Shown here: piece after piece, positions 46,512-57,099 of the stretch
How the letters are laid out: each line of letters opens with the position of its first letter
How positions within the stretch are numbered: position 1 is the first letter of the stretch
Assembly: GCA_964034945.1 (NCBI GenBank)
Contig: OZ035962.1
Location: 12,653,888-12,717,887 of the forward strand
DNA: 64,000 bases
Source: Chrysopilus asiliformis
Taxonomy: Eukaryota > Arthropoda > Insecta > Diptera > Rhagionidae
Direction of reading: 5' to 3'
Notes under the pieces: model-generated
Told to the model about the DNA's origin: nothing
The model's database searches: none
The model's input: the letters and a program-made list of their open reading frames with translations, nothing else
Position numbers and translations under genes: made by a program

Positions 46512-47112
46512 AAAAACATAACAAAAGCTATAATTGCCAATCTGGCAATCATTGGAGACCCGTATGGTGATATTCGTATCAAAATTCGAACAGTTGTACC
46601 AAAATTCCACTTTGAAGTCAAACTTTCCAATAAGATTTTTCAAAATTTATTCCAATCGGATTTTGATGTTGGGAGTTTTATGTAGAATCATATCCTAAAT
46701 AACTTTTGTTCTTGAACTTTTTTGATAAGATGCACCGTTTTTGAGATATTCGCAAAAATCGTTTTCGTTCGTATGGGGGGTACCCCCCCATACCATTTTT
46801 GCCCATTAACGAACTTAGCCTCGCATTTTACGAAAAACGGACCTGTGCAAAATTTCAAGTCTGTAGCTCAATCCGTGCGCCCGCAATCCGCGCCACAGAC
46901 AGACGGACGGACAGACAGACGGACGGACGGACGGACAGACAGACGGACGGACGGACGGACAGACAGACGGACGGACGGACATGCAGAAATTAATTATGTT
47001 TATCATTCTAAACACACTGGTGTAATTCATTTTTGTGTGCGATGACGGGATCTTGGCGTTACAAACGGTAAGGCAAAGTTAGTATACCCTTTGGTTTCAC
47101 CATACGGGTATA
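46512..47112 (-). mobile_element. INE-1/DINE-1-like element, inverted sister of the copy in G-alpha-f
   Basis: In reverse orientation it repeats the 12285-12840 element from TATACCCGTATGGTGAAACC through the CCGT/CTGT tract (46900-46982) to the CACCATACGGG and GATTGCCAGATTGGC block. Similarity is high enough to read through nearly the whole length. Confidence 0.8.
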
Positions 47113-49147
47113 AAAATATTTTTAACCCTCTCAGTCACAAGTTTGAAAATCTTCACAGAAAACTGGTTTAAAATCGGGAAAATTGCTAATTTTTTTTTTA
47201 GATAATTTGATTTGTAAAAAACTACAAAAACTTGAAAAATACTGAATTTGCAGAAAAGTAAATTTTTTTTGCAAAAAGTAAATTGGATTTACAAACTTTC
47301 AGTTTGACTGAACACTAAACTCGTAGCATTACTTTTTAATGTCAAAACAGTTGGACTAATTAATATAAAATTTTGCAAGGGTAAGTATTGAAAAACCAGT
47401 GCCTTTTTTAAACATGCTAGATGGAACTAAGATTATAAATTCACTTATAGGTTTCTTTGTAACTTATAAGTTTCTTTGTAACTTATAGGTTTCTTTGTAA
47501 CTCAAAACAATCATAGGACAAAAACAGTCCAAAAAACTTGAAATTTTAGATTTGAGAAAACTTTATATTAAGATAAATAGTTTTCTTGTCCACTGACGAC
47601 ACTTGCAGTTTTACATGAATTGCAAATCAGAAATGGATTGCAACTTTCGCAAGGTTTTTGTGAAAAACAAGTTATATGACACGCTATTTTTCGCCTTTTC
47701 GAACCCCCTCCCCTCGCCACGCTGCTTCTAAATAATTTTTAGTCTGGAATTTAATACTGCCATCCCATTGTCGCAGATCCCCTCCCCCCTAAATGTGTGA
47801 CGTTTTTTTGGACAACCTGGAACTTCTAAAGGCACTAAATGCCACTGACACTTTTTAAAAAGTTTCAGGCGCATCATAACGCGTATATCACTATTAGTTC
47901 TTCGTCGTTTGTGTGTAACTTTTGTTATTTCCCATATGAACTTCAGTCTCATTCAGGTACAGGTGTTTACCATTATTAATATGGCTTCAAAAGAATTTCT
48001 CATATTTCTTCACACAATTGTAAAAAGAGTAATGTTTTTTTATAGATATTACGAGTCTCTGCTGTTGCCGGCTTAATTTTTTTTTCATCTTAGAGATACA
48101 GATGTTTCAGACCAAAATAACAAAATTTAATGACATCTCCCCATTGGAATGGAAAATGTTTATTCAAGCATTTTTCATAGAAATAGTAGCAAGTGTTATC
48201 AGAATCGGAAGTTTTTACAGGATTTAAGTTCTAATCTTATCTTTTATTAAAAGTCGCCTGATAGAAGATGACGATGGACACGCGATTTATTGCGTGGGTA
48301 TGACCTTTGCCAAGCAAGCACTTTCTATCATATATGAGTAAATATACTCGTTTTTCATTTTAATTTTTTCTTACAATGGATGACTTTTAAAATTACATTT
48401 CATAGAACAAAAAAAAATCTGACTCGAATTATCCATATTTTTGAGAGACGTTAAGATATAATGTTGACCTTGGGGCTAGTTCAATTATGTTATCTACTTA
48501 TATTTGAGAATCTTTTTTTTACCGAAAAATCCACAGACAGAACTATACCAAAAAATAACGATAGTCAGAATTCTCTTAAAATTTATATTTGAGACTGAGT
48601 TTTGTACGTGCTTATAATAATCATCAACTTGTATAATAGCTTAGATAATTTGGTTGATGTTGTTTGCGTTGAATAAGTCTTTTTACTATAAATGGAAAAG
48701 GCTTGTTCACTAATTAATGTGAGTAGGCACTTGTGTAGATGAAGGATTATTTCGTCTAGCACTCAGGATAACTTTACGATGATAAACAATGATGTCTTAA
48801 ATGTTCATCCTGATGTGATTATGATTTTGAGAGAATAAAGCGGAACACAATTAAAATGTTAGAATATTTTTTAAGTACTTTCATTCAACTTGGCAGTATG
48901 AAAGCTTCAAATTTCGTAAAGGATTTTTGCAAATTTATCTTAATTCTATTTTTTTTTAGGTCAAATTGTATTTATTAGAGCAATTAGACTTGCGAAAGAA
49001 AATTAAGATCGGTGGTGTGGTGTATTATTCAGTTATTGAAACAAAAAACATTTTTGAAAACTAGCTTATAAATATAAAAATGTATTAAAAAAAAAATATT
49101 GTGTAGAACTAAAAGCCAGATAAAAGCCATAATCCTTTTTTTTTGAG
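47113..49147. other. ELOVL6 intron 2, one short tandem repeat only
   Basis: At 47448-47505 the 22-base unit ATAGGTTTCTTTGTAACTT(..) occurs three times. 47600-47670 is related to 55120-55190 (TTTACATGRATTGC..AAGGTTTTT). No gene. Confidence 0.5.
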
Positions 49148-49149
49148 TA

Positions 49150-50102
49150 GGGTAGGAGCGGGCATGTTGAATTACTTTTTTAGAATTTAGGTTGTAGCGC
49201 GCACATAAAGTCACATATCGCTCCAATGGTTAAGCCATTCGATAGAGGGATTCCTTGACTACATTTCATAGAAGAAAATTTTTTTTAAATGTTTTATTAA
49301 CTGCCCTCCAGCTCAATTTAAAGGGTGATTCAACATGCCCGCCGATTTGCAAGTGGTGCGGGTAAGTTGAATAATTGTAAGTTTTCATACTTAAGAATGA
49401 AAAAACGTTATTTCTTAAGAAAAAAAGAATTAAATAAAGTATTTTATTAAGCAAAAAAATTTTAATATACATTATATAATGTAAATATGAAAAAAAAATG
49501 AAATTTACAATTTAGTTAATCGCTTATTTGGTTTTTTAGTTGACCAATTTTTGATTGTTTTCCTTCTGCGTTTTTATAAAAAATGTAAAACATCATCAAG
49601 AAACAAACAAAAATTGATAAAAGAACAAAGGAAATGTAAAACCAACGTCAAAAAACCAAAAAATACGTAAGAAAAAAATGATTCAACTTGCCCGCCAAGC
49701 CGTTATTCAACTTACCCGCAATCCACTTTTTTGACATTTTCTCTTAGAAAAATCACAAAAACAATAAATTTGAATGTCCCACGAGGCTTTTTTTATTCTA
49801 TAGGTGTTGCACAACACTTTTAATACCAAAAATTTCCAGATTGACAAAAATTTGTATGAGAAATGGGTAAATCACTGTATAGTCTAATATTTACTTTTAG
49901 AGCCAAAAACACACATATTCCTGTCACTTACGATATAAATAAGGTATCGCTGTCAAAATTTTATGGCAAGTAGAGGACATCAGTACTAACAACATACTAA
50001 AATTTCAAAAAAATTGACTGAGTAGTTATTTTAAATTTTGCAATAATTCAACATGCCCGGTAATTCAACATGCCCGGTAATTCAACATGCCCGCTCCTAC
50101 CC
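49150..50102. mobile_element. TA-flanked element built from a repeated GGCATGTTGAATTA motif
   Basis: Ends GGGTAGGAGCGGGCATGTTG are perfect inverted copies for about 26 bases, with TA at 49148-49149 and 50103-50104. The motif ATTCAACATGCCCG recurs: three tandem units at the right end (50045-50092), one at 49329, and variants with TTGCCCGC or TTACCCGC at 49360, 49682 and 49714. No transposase frame is present in 953 bp. Layout as in 19168-20834. Confidence 0.78.
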
Positions 50103-50409
50103 TAATCTTTTTTTAAGCTTCGCATGCTTTTGTCTTGTTTTTTTTTTTTTTTCTAAATACACAACGCACAAAAAATGCATTTTATTTCTAAATACACAGA
50201 ACGAAATTTTTTTTTATTCGTCTAATCGGTCTTTATTTACATGTTTTTATATCCGAAATTACTTGTACGCAATTCATTCACATCGAATGGCAAATGCAAC
50301 ACAAGACCTGTCTCTTTAAAAGGGATAAAAACTGACGAAAGGTTGGCGGGAAACAACCAAACCCTCAGCTACCCAACAGGAATTAAAACATCCAAATAAA
50401 GGCCGCTTA

Positions 50410-50536
50410 CGGCCAATTTATTCACTAGGAGTTAAATCGCCTTAACTCCCTTAACTCACCTTTAACATGGAAAATAAGGTTAGCTAACTCCCTTAACTCA
50501 CTAACTCGGCTTAACTCCTAGTGAATAAATTGGCCG
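50410..50536. mobile_element. Harbinger-like MITE, TTA duplication, 127 bp
   Basis: Perfect 26-bp inverted ends starting CGGCCAATTTATTCACTAGG, with TTA at 50407-50409 and 50537-50539. The interior repeats TTAACTC words. Confidence 0.88.
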
Positions 50537-50599
50537 TTAGCCAAATAAAAAAATTGTCTGAAAAATTTAAAAAAAATGCAATTATATTTCTCCTTTTTC

Positions 50600-50957
50600 T
50601 ATTCTATATGATATACAGTATAGGAATAATTTGGATTTAGTATACCGTTTGTAACGCATCGAACCAATCGTCGGATACAAAAATGAACTACACCAAGGTG
50701 TTAGATTTCAAAAGATTTTCATTTCCGCATGTCAGTCCATCTCTCTGCATGTATGTCTGTCTGTCCGTTCGCCTGTATGTCTGTCCGTCCGTGAAAACCA
50801 TAATTTTCGAAAGGATTGAGCTACAGACTTGAAATTTTGTATAGTTGCGTTTGTCGTAAATGGTAAAGCTAAGTTCTTGAATGGGCAAAATCGGATCATT
50901 TCTAAAAAAATCAGTTGGACCACCCCTTCCCCCATACAAATTGAATCCGTCAATTAT
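50600..50957 (+). mobile_element. INE-1/DINE-1-like element, interrupted at its right side
   Basis: TTTAGTATACCGTTTGTAAC, ACAAAAATGAACTACACCA, a GTCTGTCTGTCCG tract and GGATTGAGCTACAGACTTGA are in family order. The copy breaks at the MITE that begins at 50958. Confidence 0.7.
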
Positions 50958-51086
50958 AGGCCCTATCACAGAATCCGATACGAATGGTTCGAATCGTAAA
51001 CTCAATGTTGTTGTTGGTATAAAACACTAACAACAACATTGAGTTTACGATCCGAACCATTCGTATCGGATTCTGTGATAGGGCCT
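50958..51086. mobile_element. 129-bp near-perfect hairpin MITE inserted in an INE-1-like copy
   Basis: Arms of about 60 bases starting AGGCCCTATCACAGAATCCG differ at only one or two positions. TAT flanks at 50955-50957 and 51087-51089. Confidence 0.85.
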
Positions 51087-51089
51087 TAT

Positions 51090-52117
51090 ATCTATCGGAA
51101 AATCTTTTAGCCGATCTTGGTAAGTCTACGATTTTGGTGTGTAAACAACCTTGTAAGCATACGCAAACGTCAAATACGAAAATTACGAGAAATTCTGAAA
51201 TTCACCTGCAATAATAAGAATTGCTTTTGTGCCATTTGTTACCATATTTTAATTTTTCACTGGTTATCTGCATTTTCAACTTTTTTTTTTTTTTTTAATT
51301 TTTCTGCGTTTTAAATTTTGTGGCTGCTGAAAGTAGACAGTTGATCAATTTACAAAAATTAGTTTCATGTTTGGCGCAAAAATACACAATCGGTAATTTT
51401 ATCTGGTTTCATGAATACCCATAATATATTTTGCCATTGAAAATTTTTTTATGATGTAAAAGATGCAAAAATGTATAAAGAAGTCATAACCAGATCAGAT
51501 TTATAAAAATTGCGGAAACGATGAAACGAATATATTCTTTATTCTTGATATGACATTACATTATTGGGATTTTTACATAAAATATGAAAAAAGATTTTAA
51601 ACCAAGTAGGAAGGTAATTTTTTATTTTATAAAACATAAATTGAAAAAAAAAAACAACTTTTAAATAATATTCTGCAGAAATATAATTCCAGTATCTCCT
51701 GTTTTAGACAGCATAAACTGTTTTAATTTAAAAAAATGTTTTCATGTAAAATTTCCTCTTCCGTAGGAATAAACGTATACAAGTTAACTTTTACTAATTT
51801 TATATACATTCAGAAAACAAAAATTGTAAACAGATTTATCAAAAGTAGAATATCTGCGGTGAAAGTATAACTTCGCCATTCAACAAATCGGCATCCACAA
51901 CCTTGACGTATTGCCGGTTTTTATTATTTTTCTGAACTTGAAATTTTCTCACTGACATGCATTTTAAAATAATCTCATAATGTATGGCTTCTTTTCCGCT
52001 TCCTGATAATTTTCTCATACTTATCATAAGTCTAAGCACACATTTAACAATTAATTAGCGATAGAATCTTAAAAAGTGATAGAATCTCCGATGGATATAG
52101 TGATCAGTTTAACCGTT
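51090..52117. other. ELOVL6 intron 2, nothing recognised
   Basis: AT-rich sequence with a poly(T) run at 51281-51297. No gene. Confidence 0.4.
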
Positions 52118-53235
52118 TTTTACTTTCTTATACGTGGTATAATAAAGTATTGTATTCATGAAAAATTTCGACCTCTTAATTCTGTCTAAAAAAACATTTC
52201 CCGAGCACTCTCGAGTCGATTGGAGCATTATTACAAAAATGCTTGTCAGTTAACAGACTCAGACTAAAGCCCAATTCAAATCAGACTAAAGCCCAATCCA
52301 GGCTAACAATTGGGAATACGGCTGCGATTATGAGCTTCCTCGACCAATCACATTTACCTATCGTTGAAAGCTTTGATCTCATTGGTCGAGAAGCTACAAT
52401 CGTAATTGCAATCGTAATCGTTAGTCTGAATTGGGCTTTACGATTACGATTACTATTACGATTGAAGCTTCTCGACCAAATGATAGAGACAGGAACGATT
52501 TGATCTCATTAGTCAAGGAAACTCAATTGTAATCGCAATCGTTAGTCTGATTTGGACTTTAGTCTGTCTGTCGATCTGTCAGTTTGTTAGCCTGTGTACA
52601 AGATTTCTCAAAAACTATTAGAGCTAGGGCTACGAAATTTTACAATTTGAAATCCGTTAATCGGAAGTAACCAAAATGGCGGCTCTTTAAAAATTCCAAT
52701 TTTGTTTTTTTTTACTATTTTTTTCGAAACTACGCGTTTTTCAGTAGTCTTATGTATGACAATAGTTGAAGACAGTATAATTTCCTATACTTTTGTACGA
52801 GAACTCGATATTTCAAACCGGTATCGAAATATACCGTTATTTCAAAAAATAAATCAGCGATTCTTTCAAAAACTAACGGCGCTTCATTGTATGAGATGAA
52901 CTGAAGAGAATAATTTTTGCCACAATTTGGTCTTTTACTTTTATCCGCTATCTTTTACCGTTATTGATATATTTTCATGAAAATAAAAAAAAATATTTTT
53001 GCGAATTGCTTGCAGACTAACGGTATTTTGAAAGATCTGTTAAATGAAGATTGAAAGATATTAAAATTCTCTATATTTTTGCTTTTTACCGTAAATCAAT
53101 ATCTTTTACCGTTATCGGTATTTCAGATTTTGTAAAATATAAACTAATATTTTATTCAGTGCGTTATAATTTTAATTGTGCAGAACCGTAGACTTTGTAT
53201 AAGAAAGTGATGCGCTGTAAACATCAGAGATTTAA
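52118..53235 (+). repeat. TTACCGTTATCG-family repeat, longest copy
   Basis: Begins TTTTACTTTCTTATACGTGG and includes GAGCACTCTCGAGTCGATTG, CTCAAAAACTATTAGAGCTA and three TTACCGTTAT(T/C)G blocks. It ends near TATAAGAAAGTGATGC. The first 125 bases are mirrored at 56975-57099. It is interrupted by the MITE cluster at 52256-52562. Confidence 0.7.
52256..52562. mobile_element. AATCGTAATCGC-type MITE cluster, two abutting copies
   Basis: AGCCCAATCCAGGCTAAC, CTCGACCAATCAC, TTGATCTCATTGGTCGAGAA and TTAGTCTGAATTGGGCTTTA form one copy. ACGATTACGATTACTATTAC to GTTAGTCTGATTTGGACTTT forms part of a second. It splits the surrounding repeat. Confidence 0.7.
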
Positions 53236-54229
53236 CTTTTCCATACCCTGTTATTAATAAGCAAAAATACCTTTAAACGTTTAAATAGGAAATGTCTCTG
53301 ACGAGTATTTCTAAAGTCAATGGCCTGAACTACAATCAAAGGTTATAATTGCGGAAAATGTGTTGTTTTTCCTTTCTAACGAATTTTTTTTTGCGTTTGG
53401 TACAATTTCGGGCGATTTGGGTGCAACAAGAAAAAACGCTTTAAAAGAAAGGTTGTTTAAAGACCAGATTTGAACTGTTGCCATAGCCTTGATCGCAAAG
53501 CATTTTTCTTGTTGGCTCTCTTTTTAGCAAAATGTTTCTATCAACAGCTGAGTTAAAGGTATTCAACATTGCATATACTACAGCAACGAAAAAATATTGA
53601 ATGCTTCCTTTGTAGCTTTAAGATTGGTTTTGACTAGATATGGTTTTGAATATTTTGTAAACTTTCGACGTAGGGGAGAGCTAAAGAAGACCAAATAAAT
53701 GAGCATATCACAAACACGTGATTATCTAACAGCAGAGTTTCATCTTAAAGGAACACTCTCGGATACCAAGTTTGCGTCATACATTTTATTTGGCACATTC
53801 ATTTATCACAATTCATCATAAAAAAAAAGAAATTATGAGAAAAAAATCCCATTGGTAAAAAAAGGCTAAATTGAAAGTTTCAGCTAAGCTCTAAGGTATT
53901 GTTAATAATACCATGGCAGTGACATGCATCCAGTTTTTTTTTTTGGATTGTTGAAAATATCAAGGAAAAACTTCAGTTTTTAATTCATCTGTGTCAGTGG
54001 TTCACAGATCACGCCACGAAATGAGGAAACTTAGCGAAATTATTTAACATTTATGGTGGTATTGAACTTTTTTAAAAAGATGTCATACTCGTAAAATCGA
54101 GATTTTAAGATATTGAAGACACAGATATTTACAGTGCAACTTTGAAGAAAACATACATATTATGTTAAAATGCAAATCTTTTTTTTCACAGTTCTAATAA
54201 TACTTTTAATTTTATGAAAAAAAATGTCT
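53236..54229. other. ELOVL6 intron 2, nothing recognised
   Basis: No gene or element ends were found. Confidence 0.4.
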
Positions 54230-54610
54230 GATGTCAACAACCCATGACTTTCTTATATAAAATCTACGTTTGTGCACAATTCACACTAAAACCCGAGGAA
54301 TAAAATATTAGTTTATGGAAAAATATGAATTTTCACATTACAAAATCTGAAATATCTCGATAACGGTAAAAGACATTGATTTCCGGCAAAAAGGGAATAA
54401 TGTAGAGTATTTTAAAAAATTTTCTTTAGCTGTTTTTCTTAATGAAAATATCTCAATAACGGTAAAAGATAGCGGATAACAGCAAAAGGCAAAATTGTAG
54501 CAAATATTATTTTCTTCAATTTATCTTATACGTACAACCGCCAAAAAACCGTTATTTTTCAAGATAATCGCAAAATCTGAATACCTGTTTGAGATATCGA
54601 GTTCTAACAA
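54230..54610 (-). repeat. TTACCGTTATCG-family repeat, inverted copy
   Basis: Reverse complement carries TTACCGTTATTGAGATATTT, TTACCGTTATCGAGATATTT and TATAAGAAAGTCATGGGTTG in family order. Confidence 0.65.
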
Positions 54611-54874
54611 AATTAGAGCAACCATACGTTCCGGAATGGGCGGGACAGTCCCGGGAACTAAACTTTTGTCCCGGATTTTTCAAATTAGTTACATTTTTTC
54701 GCCACCAGCGCTTCAAAGATTTGCTACAAAGGGCATATACCTCATTGAAAGAACTTTTACCTGCGGCGCTATTTTTTACATTGGAATTTTTACAATTTCA
54801 TCATCATTGTCGGCGCTACAGCTCTCGAAGAACCTGTGCCTCCTCAATTGAGGTTTCATCTTCCCTGCTACGCA
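54611..54874. other. Unassigned repeat-like sequence
   Basis: Begins CAACCATACGTTCCGGAATG and GGACAGTCCCGGGAACTAAA, which looks like a transposon end, but no partner end was found. The two overlapping frames over it have no recognisable similarity. Confidence 0.35.
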
Positions 54875-55115
54875 TGGCCGAATTATACACAGGTCTGCTG
54901 GTTACTTTTTGACACCCACCATTTTGCTACGTCATCGGCAAGAAATTCTTTGTAATGTTGATTGTGCGTACGGAGTTGTTTAGCTAGATGTTAGCTAGAT
55001 TTGAGAATTAGGGAAAATTCCCATTGAGTCGTATAAGAATTTCTTGCCGATGACGTCAGAGCCAAAAGAGACTGAGCTGTCAAGCAGACCTTGGTATTAT
55101 TGGGCCATGCCTGCT
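54875..55115. mobile_element. Palindromic MITE of about 240 bp
   Basis: AGGTCTGCT near the left edge and GACGTCATCGGCAAGAAATT-type inner parts (left TACGTCATCGGCAAGAAATT) are mirrored in the right half. The centre is near 54995. Outer arms are diverged. Confidence 0.65.
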
Positions 55116-55271
55116 ACGTATCTACAGCTTTACATGGATTGCGAACCATGAATGAATTACAACATTTGTAAGGTTTTTACGTTGTATTCCATCAACAGCA
55201 AAGGCCGTGATAGCAATCTAGACCGATGATGTCGTTAACACCAAGCGGCAACTATCGTTACTCATTTCGTA

Positions 55272-55790
55272 AAGCAAGAGCGCGTTCGCCGTTGCAAAAT
55301 AGTCAGCTATAGTTGACTATTTGTGACTATCGGTCGTTCGTGAACGCCGTAGCTGACTACGTAGCTACAGCTCTGGTCGTTCGTGGATGCCAATAGTCGA
55401 CTACGGTAGTTGACTATTTCTGACTATGCTCGGTGAGTAGAGTTAGAAATAGTCAAGCGTAGCTAACACACACATAGACAGTGTGTAAATTATGTTTCAC
55501 ACATAAATGTCAAAATTCCAGCTTGAGTTTAGTTTTTAGGAAAAGAAAAAGGAAAATGAACATAAAAATATTTACGCAGATGAAAATTAAGAGCGATATG
55601 TTTTAAAAAATTGGAGCTTTTGTTCATTCTTCAGTGTGTGTGTGTGAGCTGTCAATCGAAAAGCAACTACGACTATGACTATGGTCGTTCGTGGTGCACA
55701 TGACTATAGTTGACTACGGCGAGCTATGACAGATTGACGTCATTAGCTATTGCTAGCTACGACTATCAATGCGTCGACGAACGCGCTCCA
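55272..55790. mobile_element. Element with GAGCGCGTTCG ends and repeated TAGTTGACTAT motif
   Basis: The left end AGAGCGCGTTCGCCGTTGC and right end (reverse-complemented) GGAGCGCGTTCGTCGACGC face each other. TAGTTGACTA occurs at about 55310, 55406 and 55709. GGTCGTTCGTG occurs at 55341 (GTCGTTCGTG), 55375 and 55683. No open frame. Confidence 0.65.
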
Positions 55791-55792
55791 AG

Positions 55793-55890
55793 TTGAGTGT
55801 ACTTGAATCACAGCGTGCGACAGTCGGGAATTGAAACACCGACCTCCGGAATACGGGCCAAGTACTTTACCACTTGGACTACGCTGGACA
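55793..55890 (-). repeat. tRNA-derived SINE-like piece or tRNA pseudogene
   Basis: On the minus strand TAGTCCAAGTGGTAAAGTAC fits a D-arm with an A-box (TRGYNNANNGG). About 30 bases on, GGTGTTTCAATTCC is a degraded B-box/T-arm with a seven-base TTTCAAT loop. The anticodon stem does not pair well and the T stem has a mismatch, so a working tRNA is unlikely. The spacing supports a tRNA-derived SINE head. Confidence 0.55.
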
Positions 55891-56739
55891 CATTTTGCAT
55901 TGCAATTATTTAATTTTGCGGCCGGCGTTCATTTATTTATTATTTATCGTTTATTTTCAGCAAAATCAAATTTTGTTTTCTATATTAAATTTTGTTAATT
56001 TAACGTTAATTTGCCATTTCAACGAAAACCACCCCCCATACTACGTATAAGAAAGTAAAAATCCTACTAACCTAAAGCAGTTATAAACAAATGCTTAAGG
56101 ATTGGTGATTTTTAACTGTGATGTGTTAATCGATTGGAACTTGCAATGGAGTTTTCTCACAAAATTTCTAGTTTCTCAATTGATGCTGGGAAATACCTTT
56201 AGCCATATTGTTTTACAAAAAACAACCAAATTTCCCTAAAAAGATTTTTTTTTTGCACAAATTTATTGCTCTTGCAAGGAACATTTTTATGACTAGACGA
56301 TTTGCAGTTGTGTTATCTTCTATGGCCAATAAAACATTTAAATGACCTTTAGAATTACTAAATACGGAACATCTATTAATTTTTTTTTCTATTTAACACA
56401 AAATAACATGTTTGTAAAATTGACCTTGTTTCAAACGAACAAGACTAAAGCTTCCTGTGCAAATATACAATGGGTGAAGGACATTTTGAAAGGTCTCCGC
56501 CGAAAATTACTATTTTTAATTTCTTCAAAGAATTTTTTTTCAATACTTTCATTTACTGACACGTTTGAAAAATAATTCAAGATCAAAGATCAGTTTTTAA
56601 AAAAAAGTTCTTAATAGAATCTCCGCCAGTTCCGTTCAAAGTTCAATAATATGTATATGGAAATATTCTTGAAATATTTTCTTCTAACCAGAAGTTATTC
56701 ATGAGATTTGAATATCACCTGATCGGGTGGTCAGGTGAT
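55891..56739. other. ELOVL6 intron 2, nothing recognised
   Basis: Contains a CTACGTATAAGAAAGTAAAA phrase at 56040, a tiny fragment of the TTACCGTTATCG family end. No gene. Confidence 0.4.
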
Positions 56740-57099
56740 AAAAAAATCTGATGTGAACACCACATGACTTTCTTATACAAAATCTACGTTTGTGCAAAAT
56801 TCACATTATAACGCGACGAATTATTGATATAAAAATAAGAATTTTTATTCTACCAAATCTTTTACCAAAAGTTGATAGGATCATTCAAATTTCAGGACCA
56901 AACTTCCCTGTAAAATTTCATGGCTCTAACGCTAGTCGTTTTTGAGAAATCGTGAATACAGACTGATAGAAAGACATTTTTGTAATATTGCTCCAATCGA
57001 CTCAGGAGTGCTCGGGAAATGATTTTCAAGCAAAATTAAGAGGACGAAATTTTTCATAAATACAATACTTTATTATTCTACGTATAAGAAAGTAAAAAT
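56740..57099 (-). repeat. TTACCGTTATCG-family repeat, inverted copy with shared end
   Basis: The reverse complement starts TTTTTACTTTCTTATACGTA and follows the 52118 copy through CGAGTCGATTGGAGCA and CTCAAAAACGACTAGCG. It then lacks the middle blocks and resumes at TATAAGAAAGTCATGTGGTG. Confidence 0.7.

Noticed and set aside
46722..47045. 107-codon frame with TDGRTDRRTDG repeats
   Set aside because: Translation of the GACG/GACA tetramer tract of an INE-1-like element; the similar frames at 12352-12609 and 50688-51005 have the same origin.
54589..54912. 107-codon frame after CCATACGTTCCGGAATG
   Set aside because: Covers a repeat end and part of a MITE; no conserved motif.
55793..55890. Functional tRNA gene
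   Set aside because: A-box and B-box are recognisable but the anticodon stem and T stem do not pair well; listed instead as SINE-like.
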